Shown here: positions 1 through 6,487 of the stretch, one piece after another | How the letters are laid out: each line of letters starts with the position of its first letter | Position numbering within the stretch: the stretch's first letter is position 1 | Origin: an uncultured Porphyromonas sp. | GTDB lineage: Bacteria; Bacteroidota; Bacteroidia; Bacteroidales; Porphyromonadaceae | Direction: 5' to 3' | DNA length: 7,465 bases | NCBI GenBank assembly: GCA_945965245.1 | Contig: CAMFNC010000097.1 | Coordinates: 1-7,465, forward strand | Notes under the pieces: generated by a model | Databases searched by the model: none | What the model saw: the letters and a program-made list of their open reading frames with translations, nothing else | Told to the model about the DNA's origin: nothing | Position numbers and translations under genes: made by a program

Positions 1-3
1 CTG

Positions 4-150
4 CTAATACTCATCGGATACAGAGAGCTTAGCGCGACCCTTGGCACGACGGCTTGCCAATACACGACGACCATTAGCGGTGGCCATGCGTGAACGGAAA
101 CCATGCTTGTTTTTTCTCTTGCGGTTAGAGGGTTGGAACGTTCTTTTCAT
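4..150 (-). CDS. rpmH: 50S ribosomal protein L34
   Basis: This small basic protein is part of the large ribosomal subunit, where it binds 23S rRNA. Translating the minus strand from the ATG at 150 gives 48 residues: it begins MKRTFQPSNRKRKNKHGF, continues through the L34 core (RSRMATANGRRVLASRRAKGR) and ends KLSVSDEY followed by TAG at 6-4. Length, the KRTFQPS start and the Arg/Lys richness are diagnostic of L34, which is usually 44-53 residues. The gene is complete, ending three bases from the window edge. It follows maf on the same strand but has its own strong promoter. Its leader is A-rich with no Shine-Dalgarno sequence, as is common for ribosomal genes in Bacteroidota. Identification is certain. 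Confidence 0.97.
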   Translation of the reverse strand: MKRTFQPSNRKRKNKHGFRSRMATANGRRVLASRRAKGRAKLSVSDEY

Positions 151-197
151 TGTTTTATTATTGTTTGTTGGTTATTCAATTATAGTACTTCGGGCTG

Positions 198-229
198 CAA
201 ATATACGCCATTTTCTACTTTTTTCCAAA
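198..229 (-). promoter_or_regulatory. Bacteroidetes-type promoter of rpmH
   Basis: Read on the minus strand, TTTG (229-226) is followed by exactly 20 bases and then TATATTTG (205-198). This matches the Bacteroidetes primary-sigma consensus, a -33 TTTG and a -7 TAnnTTTG about 19-21 bases apart. Transcription should start near 190-194, giving an A-rich leader of about 40-45 nt before the rpmH ATG at 150. The -33 box is inside the maf coding sequence (a Phe codon plus the first base of a Gly codon), and the -7 box lies just past the maf stop codon at 215. The start site is inferred from the motif spacing, not measured. Confidence 0.82.
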
Positions 230-808
230 ATTAAATAGTAATTGCGACAATTGATGCACCGGAAGACCCATTACGTTGTAGAAAGAACCATTTATTTTTT
301 CTATGGCAATGTAGCCTATCCATTCTTGGATGCCATACGCTCCGGCCTTGTCGAACGGCTTGTATTCGCGTACATAGTAGTCTATTTGCTCTTGAGTCAG
401 TGCTCCGAAGGTCACGGCTGTGGTGCTGCTGAACATTTCCATCTTATCTATGGTACGCACCACCACACCCGTTACCACCCGATGGGTGCTTTGGCTCAGC
501 GTTTGAAGCATTTGCGTGGCATCTGCTGCGCCTTTCGGTTTCCCCAGAATGTTCCTTTGGGCATCAATGACCACCGTGTCGGCGGTGATAAGTAATGTGT
601 CCTGCTGCATCATCGGCAAGTATGCCTCCGATTTCTTTCCGGCAATATAGGGTGCTACCTCTTCACAGGACAGACTGCTTGGAAAACTTTCGTCGATATC
701 CGGCATAGGTTTTTGCTCGAAGATGATGCCCAAACCGGCCAAAAGTTGCTTGCGGCGAGGACTCTGGGAGCCGAGAATGATGTTGTATTGACTTAGATTA
801 TCCCACAT
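215..808 (-). CDS. maf: Maf family nucleoside triphosphate pyrophosphatase (dTTP/UTP type)
   Basis: Maf proteins are cytoplasmic house-cleaning enzymes that hydrolyse non-canonical or excess nucleoside triphosphates to monophosphate and pyrophosphate; they have also been linked to septum formation. From the ATG at 808 the protein has 197 residues, normal for the family. The signature S14-x-S16-P-R-R is present, followed by TADTVV with the catalytic Asp at about residue 77, GKP near 89-91, HRVVTG, KAGAYGIQ, and GSFYNVMGLP near the C terminus. KAGAYGIQ plus the GLP motif points to the YhdE-like dTTP/UTP subgroup, by inference. The reading frame extends four codons upstream to a TTG at 820, but the ATG at 808 gives the usual short N terminus (MWDNLSQY) and leaves 12 bases after the preceding phosphatase gene. 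It is the last gene of the long operon, and its 3' end carries the rpmH -33 box. Confidence 0.93.
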   Translation of the reverse strand: MWDNLSQYNIILGSQSPRRKQLLAGLGIIFEQKPMPDIDESFPSSLSCEEVAPYIAGKKSEAYLPMMQQDTLLITADTVVIDAQRNILGKPKGAADATQMLQTLSQSTHRVVTGVVVRTIDKMEMFSSTTAVTFGALTQEQIDYYVREYKPFDKAGAYGIQEWIGYIAIEKINGSFYNVMGLPVHQLSQLLFNFGKK

Positions 809-820
809 ATTCCGATACAA

Positions 821-1342
821 TTACCATCCGAATGCCGATTCAGAGCCCCATGCATCCTGTGCTCGCAAAGTTTGTTCGATTACTTCTCTTACCACGCCGT
901 AGCCACCTTTGATTTGTGAGATATAGCGTGCCGCATCTTTGGCTTCGGGTGCGGCATCGGCTGGTGCCACCGGTAGCCCCACTGCATTCATCACCGGCAC
1001 ATCGGGCAGGTCATCACCTATATAGCAGATTTGTTCCGGCTTTAGCCCGGTTTCCTGCATCATGGCTTGCAGACTTGTTATTTTATGTTTTACACCCATG
1101 AATATGTATTGCAATCCCAGTAGTCGGCTGCGCCGCTCCATGGCTGCGCATTTGCCTCCCGAAAGGATGGCCACAATGTATCCTTGCTTTACGGCATGCT
1201 GCATGGCATAGCCGTCTTTCACATTGACGGTTCTGGATGGGTTGCCATCCGCTCCCAATGGACTGATGGCACAACTGATTACGCCGTCCATATCCAATAC
1301 AAACGCTTTGACTTGGGTTAGGTCGTATGCTATACTGCTCAT
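821..1342 (-). CDS. kdsC: KdsC-like HAD phosphatase (3-deoxy-D-manno-octulosonate 8-phosphate phosphatase)
   Basis: This is probably the phosphatase that removes phosphate from KDO 8-phosphate, making the KDO sugar of the LPS inner core. From the ATG at 1342 it has 173 residues, the size of small cap-less HAD phosphatases such as KdsC. HAD motif I is LDMDGV with D17 as nucleophile and D19 as acid/base; motif II is S61 in LSGG; a Lys of VKHK (85-87) serves as motif III; motif IV is GDDLPD (109-114). The MNAVGLPVAPADAAPEAK stretch and KGGYGVVREVIEQ are typical of the family. The sequence differs from enterobacterial KdsC: VISCA replaces VLTDG after motif I, and SGG replaces TGR. The substrate is therefore inferred from family resemblance, and no other KDO gene is in the window. 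The frame extends upstream to a TTG at 1420 inside the neighbouring gene, but the first ATG fits the family N terminus and leaves a 14-base gap. Confidence 0.86.
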   Translation of the reverse strand: MSSIAYDLTQVKAFVLDMDGVISCAISPLGADGNPSRTVNVKDGYAMQHAVKQGYIVAILSGGKCAAMERRSRLLGLQYIFMGVKHKITSLQAMMQETGLKPEQICYIGDDLPDVPVMNAVGLPVAPADAAPEAKDAARYISQIKGGYGVVREVIEQTLRAQDAWGSESAFGW

Positions 1343-1356
1343 GATTGTGTTGGGCT

Positions 1357-2139
1357 TTAGGGATGAGAATTCTTGCGTTGGCGAATGCCTTCGGATAATC
1401 GGATATAGAGTTCTTTCCAATCGGGATAATCTTTCAGCAACTCCAAATGATGCAGCATGGTGGCACTATCACCTCGGACGGCAGGACCCGTTTGGGCGTC
1501 CACAGCTCTGAGCGTTTGGTTTTTCAGAGCGGTTTCTGCAATCAGTGGATGTAAAGCATCAGCCGGCAAGTCGTGCAAATCCAGCAACTGCTCTGCCACA
1601 TCGTACAGATAGTTTACGAAGTTACAGGCAAATGAGGCCGAAAGGTGCAGATAGGATCGTTGCAGACTATTGCATAGATAGGTCTGCCGGCTCAATCGGT
1701 TCGATAATTCGCGGATAGTGATTTCGCTTTCCAAATCTGTTGCTTCATAATAGAGAGGAACCGTTTGAAAGTCTATCTCTCGTTTAAGGCTCAGGGTTTG
1801 CAGCGGATAGATGACTCCGCACGAGGAATGATGGGCGGCTAATACATTCAAAGAAACACAGCCGGTGGTGTGCACCCACAACCCGGAAGTAGCGGGCAGT
1901 GAAACAGCCAAAGCGGGCAGAGCATCGTCTTTTACGCTAAACAGATACAAGTCGGCATCTTGTTCTATCGTGGAGATGTCGTCCGTGGCTGTCGCTCCGA
2001 TTTGCTTTGCCAGCCTTTCGGCGTGTGCGATATGTGGACTATAAACTTGCAGGATGTCTAAATCGAGGCCGTAGAGAGCTTTGCCAAAGTGAGTGGCCAC
2101 ATTGCCCGACCCTATGATGACTATTTTCCGGATGTTCAT
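1357..2139 (-). CDS. Rossmann-like and DUF2520 domain protein (putative NAD(P)-binding oxidoreductase)
   Basis: A 260-residue protein of unknown substrate. The N-terminal half is a dinucleotide-binding Rossmann domain: IVIIGSGNVATHF places the glycine-rich G10-x-G12-x-x-A15 loop right after the first strand. Further conserved points are VKDD (69-72), HTTG (90-93) and YPLQT (111-115). The C-terminal half (about 125-255) is the helical DUF2520 domain, recognised by LHLSASFACNFVNYL (164-178) and TGPAVRGD (217-224). The layout resembles ProC and F420-dependent NADP oxidoreductases, with a short cofactor domain followed by an all-helical dimerisation domain. The first ATG is used; its start codon overlaps the nitroreductase stop as ATGA, implying translational coupling. 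The KdsC-like gene follows after 14 bases. Family assignment is firm; the reaction catalysed is not known to me. Confidence 0.88.
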   Translation of the reverse strand: MNIRKIVIIGSGNVATHFGKALYGLDLDILQVYSPHIAHAERLAKQIGATATDDISTIEQDADLYLFSVKDDALPALAVSLPATSGLWVHTTGCVSLNVLAAHHSSCGVIYPLQTLSLKREIDFQTVPLYYEATDLESEITIRELSNRLSRQTYLCNSLQRSYLHLSASFACNFVNYLYDVAEQLLDLHDLPADALHPLIAETALKNQTLRAVDAQTGPAVRGDSATMLHHLELLKDYPDWKELYIRLSEGIRQRKNSHP

Positions 2140-2705
2140 TCCTGTGGCTCTTTTTTCTCTTCCGGGGTACGGTATGTGCCGATGTGCAGTTGCTCCCAGC
2201 GCAATTCTTGCTCCGGATGAGGCTCCGGCTGTTCTGCTTTATGTCCCACTGCCAAGATGCAGAGAACCTCCAGTTGGTAAGGAATATTCAAAGCACGGCG
2301 CACGTATTCGGCGGAGTCCTGCCCATTTTCCGTAAATCGCTCATATACCGTGGCCCAGCAACTTCCCAAGCCGAGACTTTCTGCCTCCATCTGAATAAAT
2401 GCCGCTGCCAGCGTGGCATCTTCACGCCACAGATTGCACTCTATGGGCGAACCCAAAATAACGATGGCCAAAGGTGCATCTGCAATGAAAGAAGAACCGT
2501 GGGCACGCAGGTGGCTCAATCGTTCGAGCATTTCCGCCTCTTCCACCAAAACAAATTGTGTGGTATGTTTATTACGTGAAGACGGAGCGCGTAGAGCCGC
2601 TTCCATCAGACTTTGCACCTCTTCTGGGGTTAAGTTCTCTTTTGTAAATTTTCTAACACTTCTGCGTTGACGAATCAGTGGCAGCAATATATCGTTTTCG
2701 GTCAT
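2136..2705 (-). CDS. Nitroreductase family protein (FMN-dependent)
   Basis: A probable cytoplasmic flavoprotein that transfers electrons from NAD(P)H to an unknown acceptor. From the ATG at 2705 it has 189 residues. The N-terminal RRSVRKF (14-20) is the classic FMN-phosphate-binding motif of the nitroreductase fold, followed by LTPEEVQSLMEAALRAPSSRN (25-45), with the APS loop that also contacts flavin. The central EDATLAAAFIQMEAESLGLGSCW segment and the C-terminal EVLCILAVGHKAEQPEP are family-typical. The size fits the shorter NADH-oxidase-like members, which often work as homodimers. The frame extends two codons upstream to a TTG at 2711, but the ATG is the natural start. Its stop codon overlaps the start of the DUF2520 gene by four bases. 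The physiological substrate cannot be told from sequence; the name reflects the fold, not proven reduction of nitro compounds. Confidence 0.9.
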   Translation of the reverse strand: MTENDILLPLIRQRRSVRKFTKENLTPEEVQSLMEAALRAPSSRNKHTTQFVLVEEAEMLERLSHLRAHGSSFIADAPLAIVILGSPIECNLWREDATLAAAFIQMEAESLGLGSCWATVYERFTENGQDSAEYVRRALNIPYQLEVLCILAVGHKAEQPEPHPEQELRWEQLHIGTYRTPEEKKEPQE

Positions 2706-2750
2706 ATTCAATTAAATGTATTGAAGTCGTTTATAAAAAGCTATTCCGGA

Positions 2751-3632
2751 TTACTCTTGCGGAAGGAGTTGTTTGAGTCGCGCAGCCACCTGCTCCATCT
2801 GCCATTTGGGTGTACTGGTGGCACCGCAAATTCCGATGGAACGAGGCTGATGGGCTAATTGCTGAAGTTTGATTTCGTCCGGCGATGAAATGAATATACT
2901 GTGAGGATTAGCCTCGCTGCAATGCTGAAAAAGAACTTTGCCATTGGAGCTTTTGGTTCCGGCAATGAAATAAACAAGGTCATGCGATTGAGCAAATTCT
3001 CGAATATGCGGGATACGATTGGAAACCTGCCGGCAGATGGTGTCCTTGTATTCAAATTGGATACCGGGATGCAGATATTGGCGTATGGCTTCAATGAGCA
3101 ATTGAAACCCATCCAGCGGCTTGGTGGTCTGCGAAAATAGAATAACCGGTTTTTGAGGGTCTATAAGGCGTATATTGGATAAGTCGGATACCACGATGGC
3201 GTGTCCGTCTGTTTGTCCCATCAGACCATTGACCTCGGCATGACCGGGTTTGCCGTAGATTACGATTTGGGCATCTTTATCGCGAGAGGCCAAATAACAT
3301 TGACGGATATTGTGTTGCAATTTTTTTACCACGGGGCAGGTGGCATCTATCAATCGGAGGTTTCGCTCCTCTGCCCACCGGTAGACCTCGGGTGGCTCGC
3401 CATGAGCGCGAAATAGTACGCGCGCCCCTTGCAGTTTTTTCATTCCTTCATAATTGACCGTGGTCATGCCTTTGGCAGTTAATCGGCTTACCTCATCGTT
3501 GTTGTGCACGATGTCGCCGAGGCAATATAACGGACTGGAATCCTCGTCCAATTGCTGCTCGGCATGGTTAATGGCATTGATTACGCCAAAGCAAAAGCCG
3601 GAGCCTTGGTCTATTTCGATATTGATGCTCAT
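2751..3632 (-). CDS. ispH: 4-hydroxy-3-methylbut-2-enyl diphosphate reductase (IspH/LytB)
   Basis: IspH performs the last step of the MEP pathway, reducing HMBPP to isopentenyl and dimethylallyl diphosphate using an oxygen-sensitive iron-sulfur cluster. The protein has 293 residues from the ATG at 3632. The three cluster cysteines are all present: C14 (GFCFGV), C99 (DATCPVV) and C200 (TICRQVSNR). The substrate-binding histidines are H43 (DIVHNN), H77 (RAHGEPP) and H131, with catalytic E133 in GHAEVNG. SQTT (167-170) and KSSNGK are also conserved. It lies 23 bases downstream of cmk; ispH and cmk are close neighbours in several other phyla too, for example in clostridial cmk-ispH-rpsA clusters. 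A 45-base gap separates it from the nitroreductase gene, the largest gap inside this run. It implies that isoprenoids are made by the MEP route here. Confidence 0.97.
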   Translation of the reverse strand: MSINIEIDQGSGFCFGVINAINHAEQQLDEDSSPLYCLGDIVHNNDEVSRLTAKGMTTVNYEGMKKLQGARVLFRAHGEPPEVYRWAEERNLRLIDATCPVVKKLQHNIRQCYLASRDKDAQIVIYGKPGHAEVNGLMGQTDGHAIVVSDLSNIRLIDPQKPVILFSQTTKPLDGFQLLIEAIRQYLHPGIQFEYKDTICRQVSNRIPHIREFAQSHDLVYFIAGTKSSNGKVLFQHCSEANPHSIFISSPDEIKLQQLAHQPRSIGICGATSTPKWQMEQVAARLKQLLPQE

Positions 3633-3655
3633 CGGTGGGAATTAGTCGTGTGGTA

Positions 3656-4354
3656 TTAGTTGGCCACAATATTTTGAAACAACTCCAAGACCCATTTGTT
3701 CTGTTCCTCGCGAGTCATATCCGAATTGTCCAGCACATGGGCATCTTCCGCTTGGCGCAGGGGCGAAACTTCACGATGCGAGTCTATGTAGTCCCGCTCT
3801 TCGATGTTTTCGAGTACCTGACGCAGTGTGGTCGTGGTGTCGCCTTTGCTTTGTAACTCCAACAGGCGACGTTGGGCGCGCACTTCGGAGCGTGCGGTCA
3901 CAAAAAGTTTCATCTCGGCTTGAGGAAAAACGGTGGTACCAATGTCCCGACCATCCATTACAATGCCCCCTTGGAGTCCCATTTCTTGCTGTTGCTGCAC
4001 CAAGGCTTTGCGTACAGCAGGCAGGGTACTGATAGGGCTGACATGGTTAGAAACTTTCATTTCTCGGATTTCTTTCTCCACGTTTTCACCGTTTAAATAG
4101 GTTTCGGGCACACCATTAGTATTGAGCCGGAAAGTGATATTGATTTCGCAGAGATGACGAGTCAATGCCTCTTCATCCGGCAGCGAACCGTTCCACAACC
4201 GATGGCGCAGGCTGTATAGAGTCACGGCACGATACATAGCACCGGTATCTACATAAACGTATTGCACGGCTTTGGCCAAGGCTTTGGCTATGGTACTTTT
4301 GCCACAGGAACTGTGTCCGTCAATGGCAACGATGATTTTTTTCTTTTCGTTCAT
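3656..4354 (-). CDS. cmk: Cytidylate kinase
   Basis: Cmk phosphorylates CMP and dCMP with ATP, recycling pyrimidine monophosphates. The protein has 232 residues from the ATG at 4354, a normal bacterial Cmk length. The P-loop is G13-HSSCG-K19-S20-T21, followed by VDTGAMYRAVTLY for CMP binding, DGRDIGTTVFP as the conserved second nucleotide motif, and ERDYIDSHREVSPLRQAEDA with the lid and dCMP-binding arginines. The GHSSCGKST P-loop differs from the GPSGSGKGT type of enterobacteria and looks typical of Bacteroidota. The gene begins 22 bases after dgt and ends 23 bases before ispH, so the three are very probably co-transcribed. No Shine-Dalgarno sequence is visible; the bases before the ATG are AT-rich. 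Confidence 0.97.
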   Translation of the reverse strand: MNEKKKIIVAIDGHSSCGKSTIAKALAKAVQYVYVDTGAMYRAVTLYSLRHRLWNGSLPDEEALTRHLCEINITFRLNTNGVPETYLNGENVEKEIREMKVSNHVSPISTLPAVRKALVQQQQEMGLQGGIVMDGRDIGTTVFPQAEMKLFVTARSEVRAQRRLLELQSKGDTTTTLRQVLENIEERDYIDSHREVSPLRQAEDAHVLDNSDMTREEQNKWVLELFQNIVAN

Positions 4355-4376
4355 ATTTTCTTGATATAAGAGAGGG

Positions 4377-5738
4377 TTAAATTGCCGGTAAATTCATACC
4401 GGTAATTCTCCGATACAGATCCAATGCAAATATATCGGTCATGCCAGAGATAAAATCCAAAGTACATTGAATTTTGCCATAAGTGGTCGGACGACAGGTA
4501 TCGTATTGCGAGCTGACACGATTGAGCAGAGCCTTGCTGTATGTGTATTCCGGATGACACATGGCTTCCATCAGATGCCCAATGAGAGCACGGAAAATGC
4601 GATGACCGGCCAATTCCACATCCACTACTTCGCGACAGCGGTATATTTTTTCGTATGCAATGTGTGTACATGCTTGATAAGCTTTCAAGGTACGTGGTGA
4701 CGTATGGGCAATCAGCGATGAGGTGAATGAACCGTGCAAGATGTCTTCTTCATGATCCAAAAAAACCGATGCCGTTTCTTCCACCAATAGGTTGATAACC
4801 TTGGAGCGCAGATATGCTATTTGTTCGTTTTTATCTGAGATGATATTTTGGCGTTCCAAAATTTGGTTATGCTGCTCGGTAGGGAAGAAATCCAGAATTA
4901 AACCTTTAACCAAATCCAATGAGAGGAGATGCAGTTTGTAGGCATCTTCCAAATCCATAATCTGATAACAAATGTCATCGGCCGCCTCCACCAGATAAAC
5001 CAGCGGATAGCGGGCATAGCGCAGCGGTTCATTTGCTTGACTTAATCGTATCAATCCCAATTCATCAGCTATCAGTCGCATAGTTCCTTCTTCTGTGGCA
5101 AAGAAGCCGAACTTACCACCATGCACTTCGGCTCTCAGACTGCTGTGCGGATACTTCACAATGCTTGCCAGCGTGCTGTATGTGAGGGCATAACCACCGG
5201 GTTTGCGACCCAAAAAACGATGTGTGAGCAACCGCAAGGCATTAGCATTGCCCTCGAAGTGAACAAAATCCTGCCATCTATCGCCTTCTGCCTCCACTTT
5301 CTGCCTCCAAGCTTGCCCGTCCCCCTCGGCAAAGTAAGCACTGATGGCACGTTCGCCACTGTGTCCGAAAGGGGGGTTGCCCATATCGTGAGCCAAACAA
5401 GCGGCACTGACGATACTGCTGATGTCAGATTCCGATGGCAAAACATCGCTGCCATGTCGCTGTACAAGCGTGCGCCCTACAATATTACCCAAAGAACGTC
5501 CGAGACAACTGACTTCAAGACTGTGTGTGAGCCGATTGTGCACGAAGATATTGCCCGGCAATGGGAAAACCTGAGTTTTATTTTGCAGTCTTCTGAAAGG
5601 GGCGGAAAAGACCATTCGATCATAATCTCTTTCGAAATCGCTCCGTGCCTTGGACGTCTGCGAATTGCTCCGTGGAGCATCTTCACCCAAACGTCTGTCG
5701 GAGAGCAATTGCTCCCAATTCATAATTCGGTTAGCCAT
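4377..5738 (-). CDS. dgt: dGTPase-family deoxynucleoside triphosphate triphosphohydrolase (HD domain)
   Basis: This cytoplasmic enzyme hydrolyses dGTP or other dNTPs to the deoxynucleoside and triphosphate, limiting dNTP pools. From the ATG at 5738 it has 453 residues. The family entry motif FRRLQNKTQVF (48-58) precedes the metal site: H72 in RLTHSLEV, the H117-D118 pair in LAHDMGNPPFGH, H126, and D254 in EAADDICY. FEGNA (161-165) and the C-terminal FISGMTDIFALDLYRR are also conserved. An in-frame TTG three bases upstream is less likely as a start. A second ATG at 5723 (MNWEQLLSDRR) is an equally plausible true start and may be the conserved one, so the first five residues are uncertain. It is the first gene of the seven-gene run, 22 bases ahead of cmk. 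Whether it prefers dGTP or acts on all dNTPs cannot be decided from sequence. Confidence 0.94.
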   Translation of the reverse strand: MANRIMNWEQLLSDRRLGEDAPRSNSQTSKARSDFERDYDRMVFSAPFRRLQNKTQVFPLPGNIFVHNRLTHSLEVSCLGRSLGNIVGRTLVQRHGSDVLPSESDISSIVSAACLAHDMGNPPFGHSGERAISAYFAEGDGQAWRQKVEAEGDRWQDFVHFEGNANALRLLTHRFLGRKPGGYALTYSTLASIVKYPHSSLRAEVHGGKFGFFATEEGTMRLIADELGLIRLSQANEPLRYARYPLVYLVEAADDICYQIMDLEDAYKLHLLSLDLVKGLILDFFPTEQHNQILERQNIISDKNEQIAYLRSKVINLLVEETASVFLDHEEDILHGSFTSSLIAHTSPRTLKAYQACTHIAYEKIYRCREVVDVELAGHRIFRALIGHLMEAMCHPEYTYSKALLNRVSSQYDTCRPTTYGKIQCTLDFISGMTDIFALDLYRRITGMNLPAI

Positions 5739-5770
5739 CAATACTAAAAACGTTATTTGAATATCTTTTG

Positions 5771-5800
5771 TAAAGATACAACATCATACGCAAACAGAAA
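5771..5800 (-). promoter_or_regulatory. Weak candidate promoter for the dgt-cmk-ispH-maf operon
   Basis: On the minus strand TTTC (5800-5797) is followed after 18 bases by TATCTTTA (5778-5771). This is one mismatch from each Bacteroidetes box (TTTG and TAnnTTTG) and has a slightly short spacer. It would give a leader of roughly 25-40 nt before dgt. A promoter is expected in this stretch because the upstream oxidoreductase operon ends in a strong terminator, but the motif match alone is poor. A short inverted repeat (5786-5806) overlaps the -33 side. Confidence 0.25.
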
Positions 5801-5806
5801 GCGTAT
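5786..5806. repeat. Short inverted repeat in the dgt upstream region
   Basis: The arms ATACGC (5786-5791) and GCGTAT (5801-5806) are perfect complements separated by nine bases. The repeat overlaps the candidate dgt promoter, so it could be an operator or a small leader hairpin. Six-base arms arise easily by chance, and there is no second copy in the window to support a binding site. Confidence 0.25.
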
Positions 5807-5863
5807 AACATTGAGGGCTGATATTTTGCAAATACCATTTATAAGCATAGCAGTTGTAAAGGC

Positions 5864-5898
5864 AAAAAAACTGCGCCGGAGTATTTTTCCGGCGCAGT
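5864..5898 (-). terminator. Rho-independent terminator of the 2-oxoacid oxidoreductase operon
   Basis: On the minus strand ACTGCGCCGGA (5898-5888) pairs perfectly with TCCGGCGCAGT (5880-5870) around a seven-base AT-rich loop, giving an 11-bp GC-rich stem. The stem runs straight into a run of T residues (complement of the A run at 5864-5870). It starts 27 bases after the korC-like stop codon. This is a textbook intrinsic terminator, and it separates this operon from dgt. Confidence 0.93.
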
Positions 5899-5924
5899 CA
5901 TTGATAAGTGTTTGCTAAAATAAA

Positions 5925-6467
5925 TTAGAGCACTTTCACGATTTCCATACCACGTTTCAGAGCTTCCATATTCATCGGAATGAGCTTGTGGTGGCGTTCG
6001 GGCAATGACTTCATCAAACCCTTTTCGATACCTTCCAGTTTCACTACGGGAGCTTTTTCGAGCATACCGCCCAGTACCAGCATATTGAATACTTTTTGGT
6101 TACCCATACGCATAGCTTCGTCTGTAGCATCTACTTGGCAAACCGTAATATCTTTACGCTCGGGAAGGCGGTGAATACCATTGGAATCGAAGAGCAGCAA
6201 GCCGCCTTTCTTTACACGAGGTTCAAATTTGTCCAATGAAGGTTGGTTCAATACAATAACCACATCATATTCATTAACCACCGGTGAACTGACGGGTTCG
6301 TCGCTAACGATAACGGTTACGTTTGAGGTACCGCCACGTTGTTCAGGACCGTATGAAGGCATCCAACTTACTTCTTTGCCTTCCATCAAGCCGGAATAAG
6401 CCAGAATTTTACCCATGGAGAGCACTCCCTGCCCGCCAAATCCGGCAATAACTATTTCGTATGTCAT
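5925..6467 (-). CDS. korC: 2-oxoacid:ferredoxin oxidoreductase, gamma subunit
   Basis: This is the gamma chain of a multi-subunit enzyme that oxidatively decarboxylates a 2-oxoacid to its acyl-CoA and reduces ferredoxin. The protein has 180 residues from the ATG at 6467, the normal size for a free-standing gamma subunit. The N terminus holds GFGGQGV (9-15) and the phosphate-binding-like start of the POR_N fold. SYGPEQRGG (38-46) and SSPVV (60-64) are the most conserved internal motifs; the FNMLVLGGM segment and a basic C-terminal helix follow. It starts 20 bases after the beta-subunit gene and is followed by the operon terminator. Substrate class (2-oxoglutarate, branched-chain 2-oxoacids or pyruvate) is not settled by the sequence; the symbol follows the usual annotation of this family. 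Confidence 0.92.
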   Translation of the reverse strand: MTYEIVIAGFGGQGVLSMGKILAYSGLMEGKEVSWMPSYGPEQRGGTSNVTVIVSDEPVSSPVVNEYDVVIVLNQPSLDKFEPRVKKGGLLLFDSNGIHRLPERKDITVCQVDATDEAMRMGNQKVFNMLVLGGMLEKAPVVKLEGIEKGLMKSLPERHHKLIPMNMEALKRGMEIVKVL

Positions 6468-6487
6468 GATATTACAAATTTAAATGA

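Noticed and set aside
2706..2750. A possible internal promoter (TACATTTA) in the 45-base gap between ispH and the nitroreductase gene
   Set aside because: The -7-like box has a mismatch and no properly spaced TTTG box. No terminator hairpin is seen either, so read-through is the simpler view.
5121..5747. A 208-codon open frame on the plus strand opposite dgt
   Set aside because: It lies entirely antisense to a gene with intact HD-family motifs, its translation has no recognisable domain, and it looks like a by-product of dgt codon use.
6475..6482. A TAAATTTG sequence on the minus strand just ahead of the gamma-subunit gene, matching the -7 promoter consensus
   Set aside because: There is no TTTG box 19-21 bases upstream, and the predicted start would fall almost on the ATG. 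The 20-base gap after korB fits simple co-transcription.
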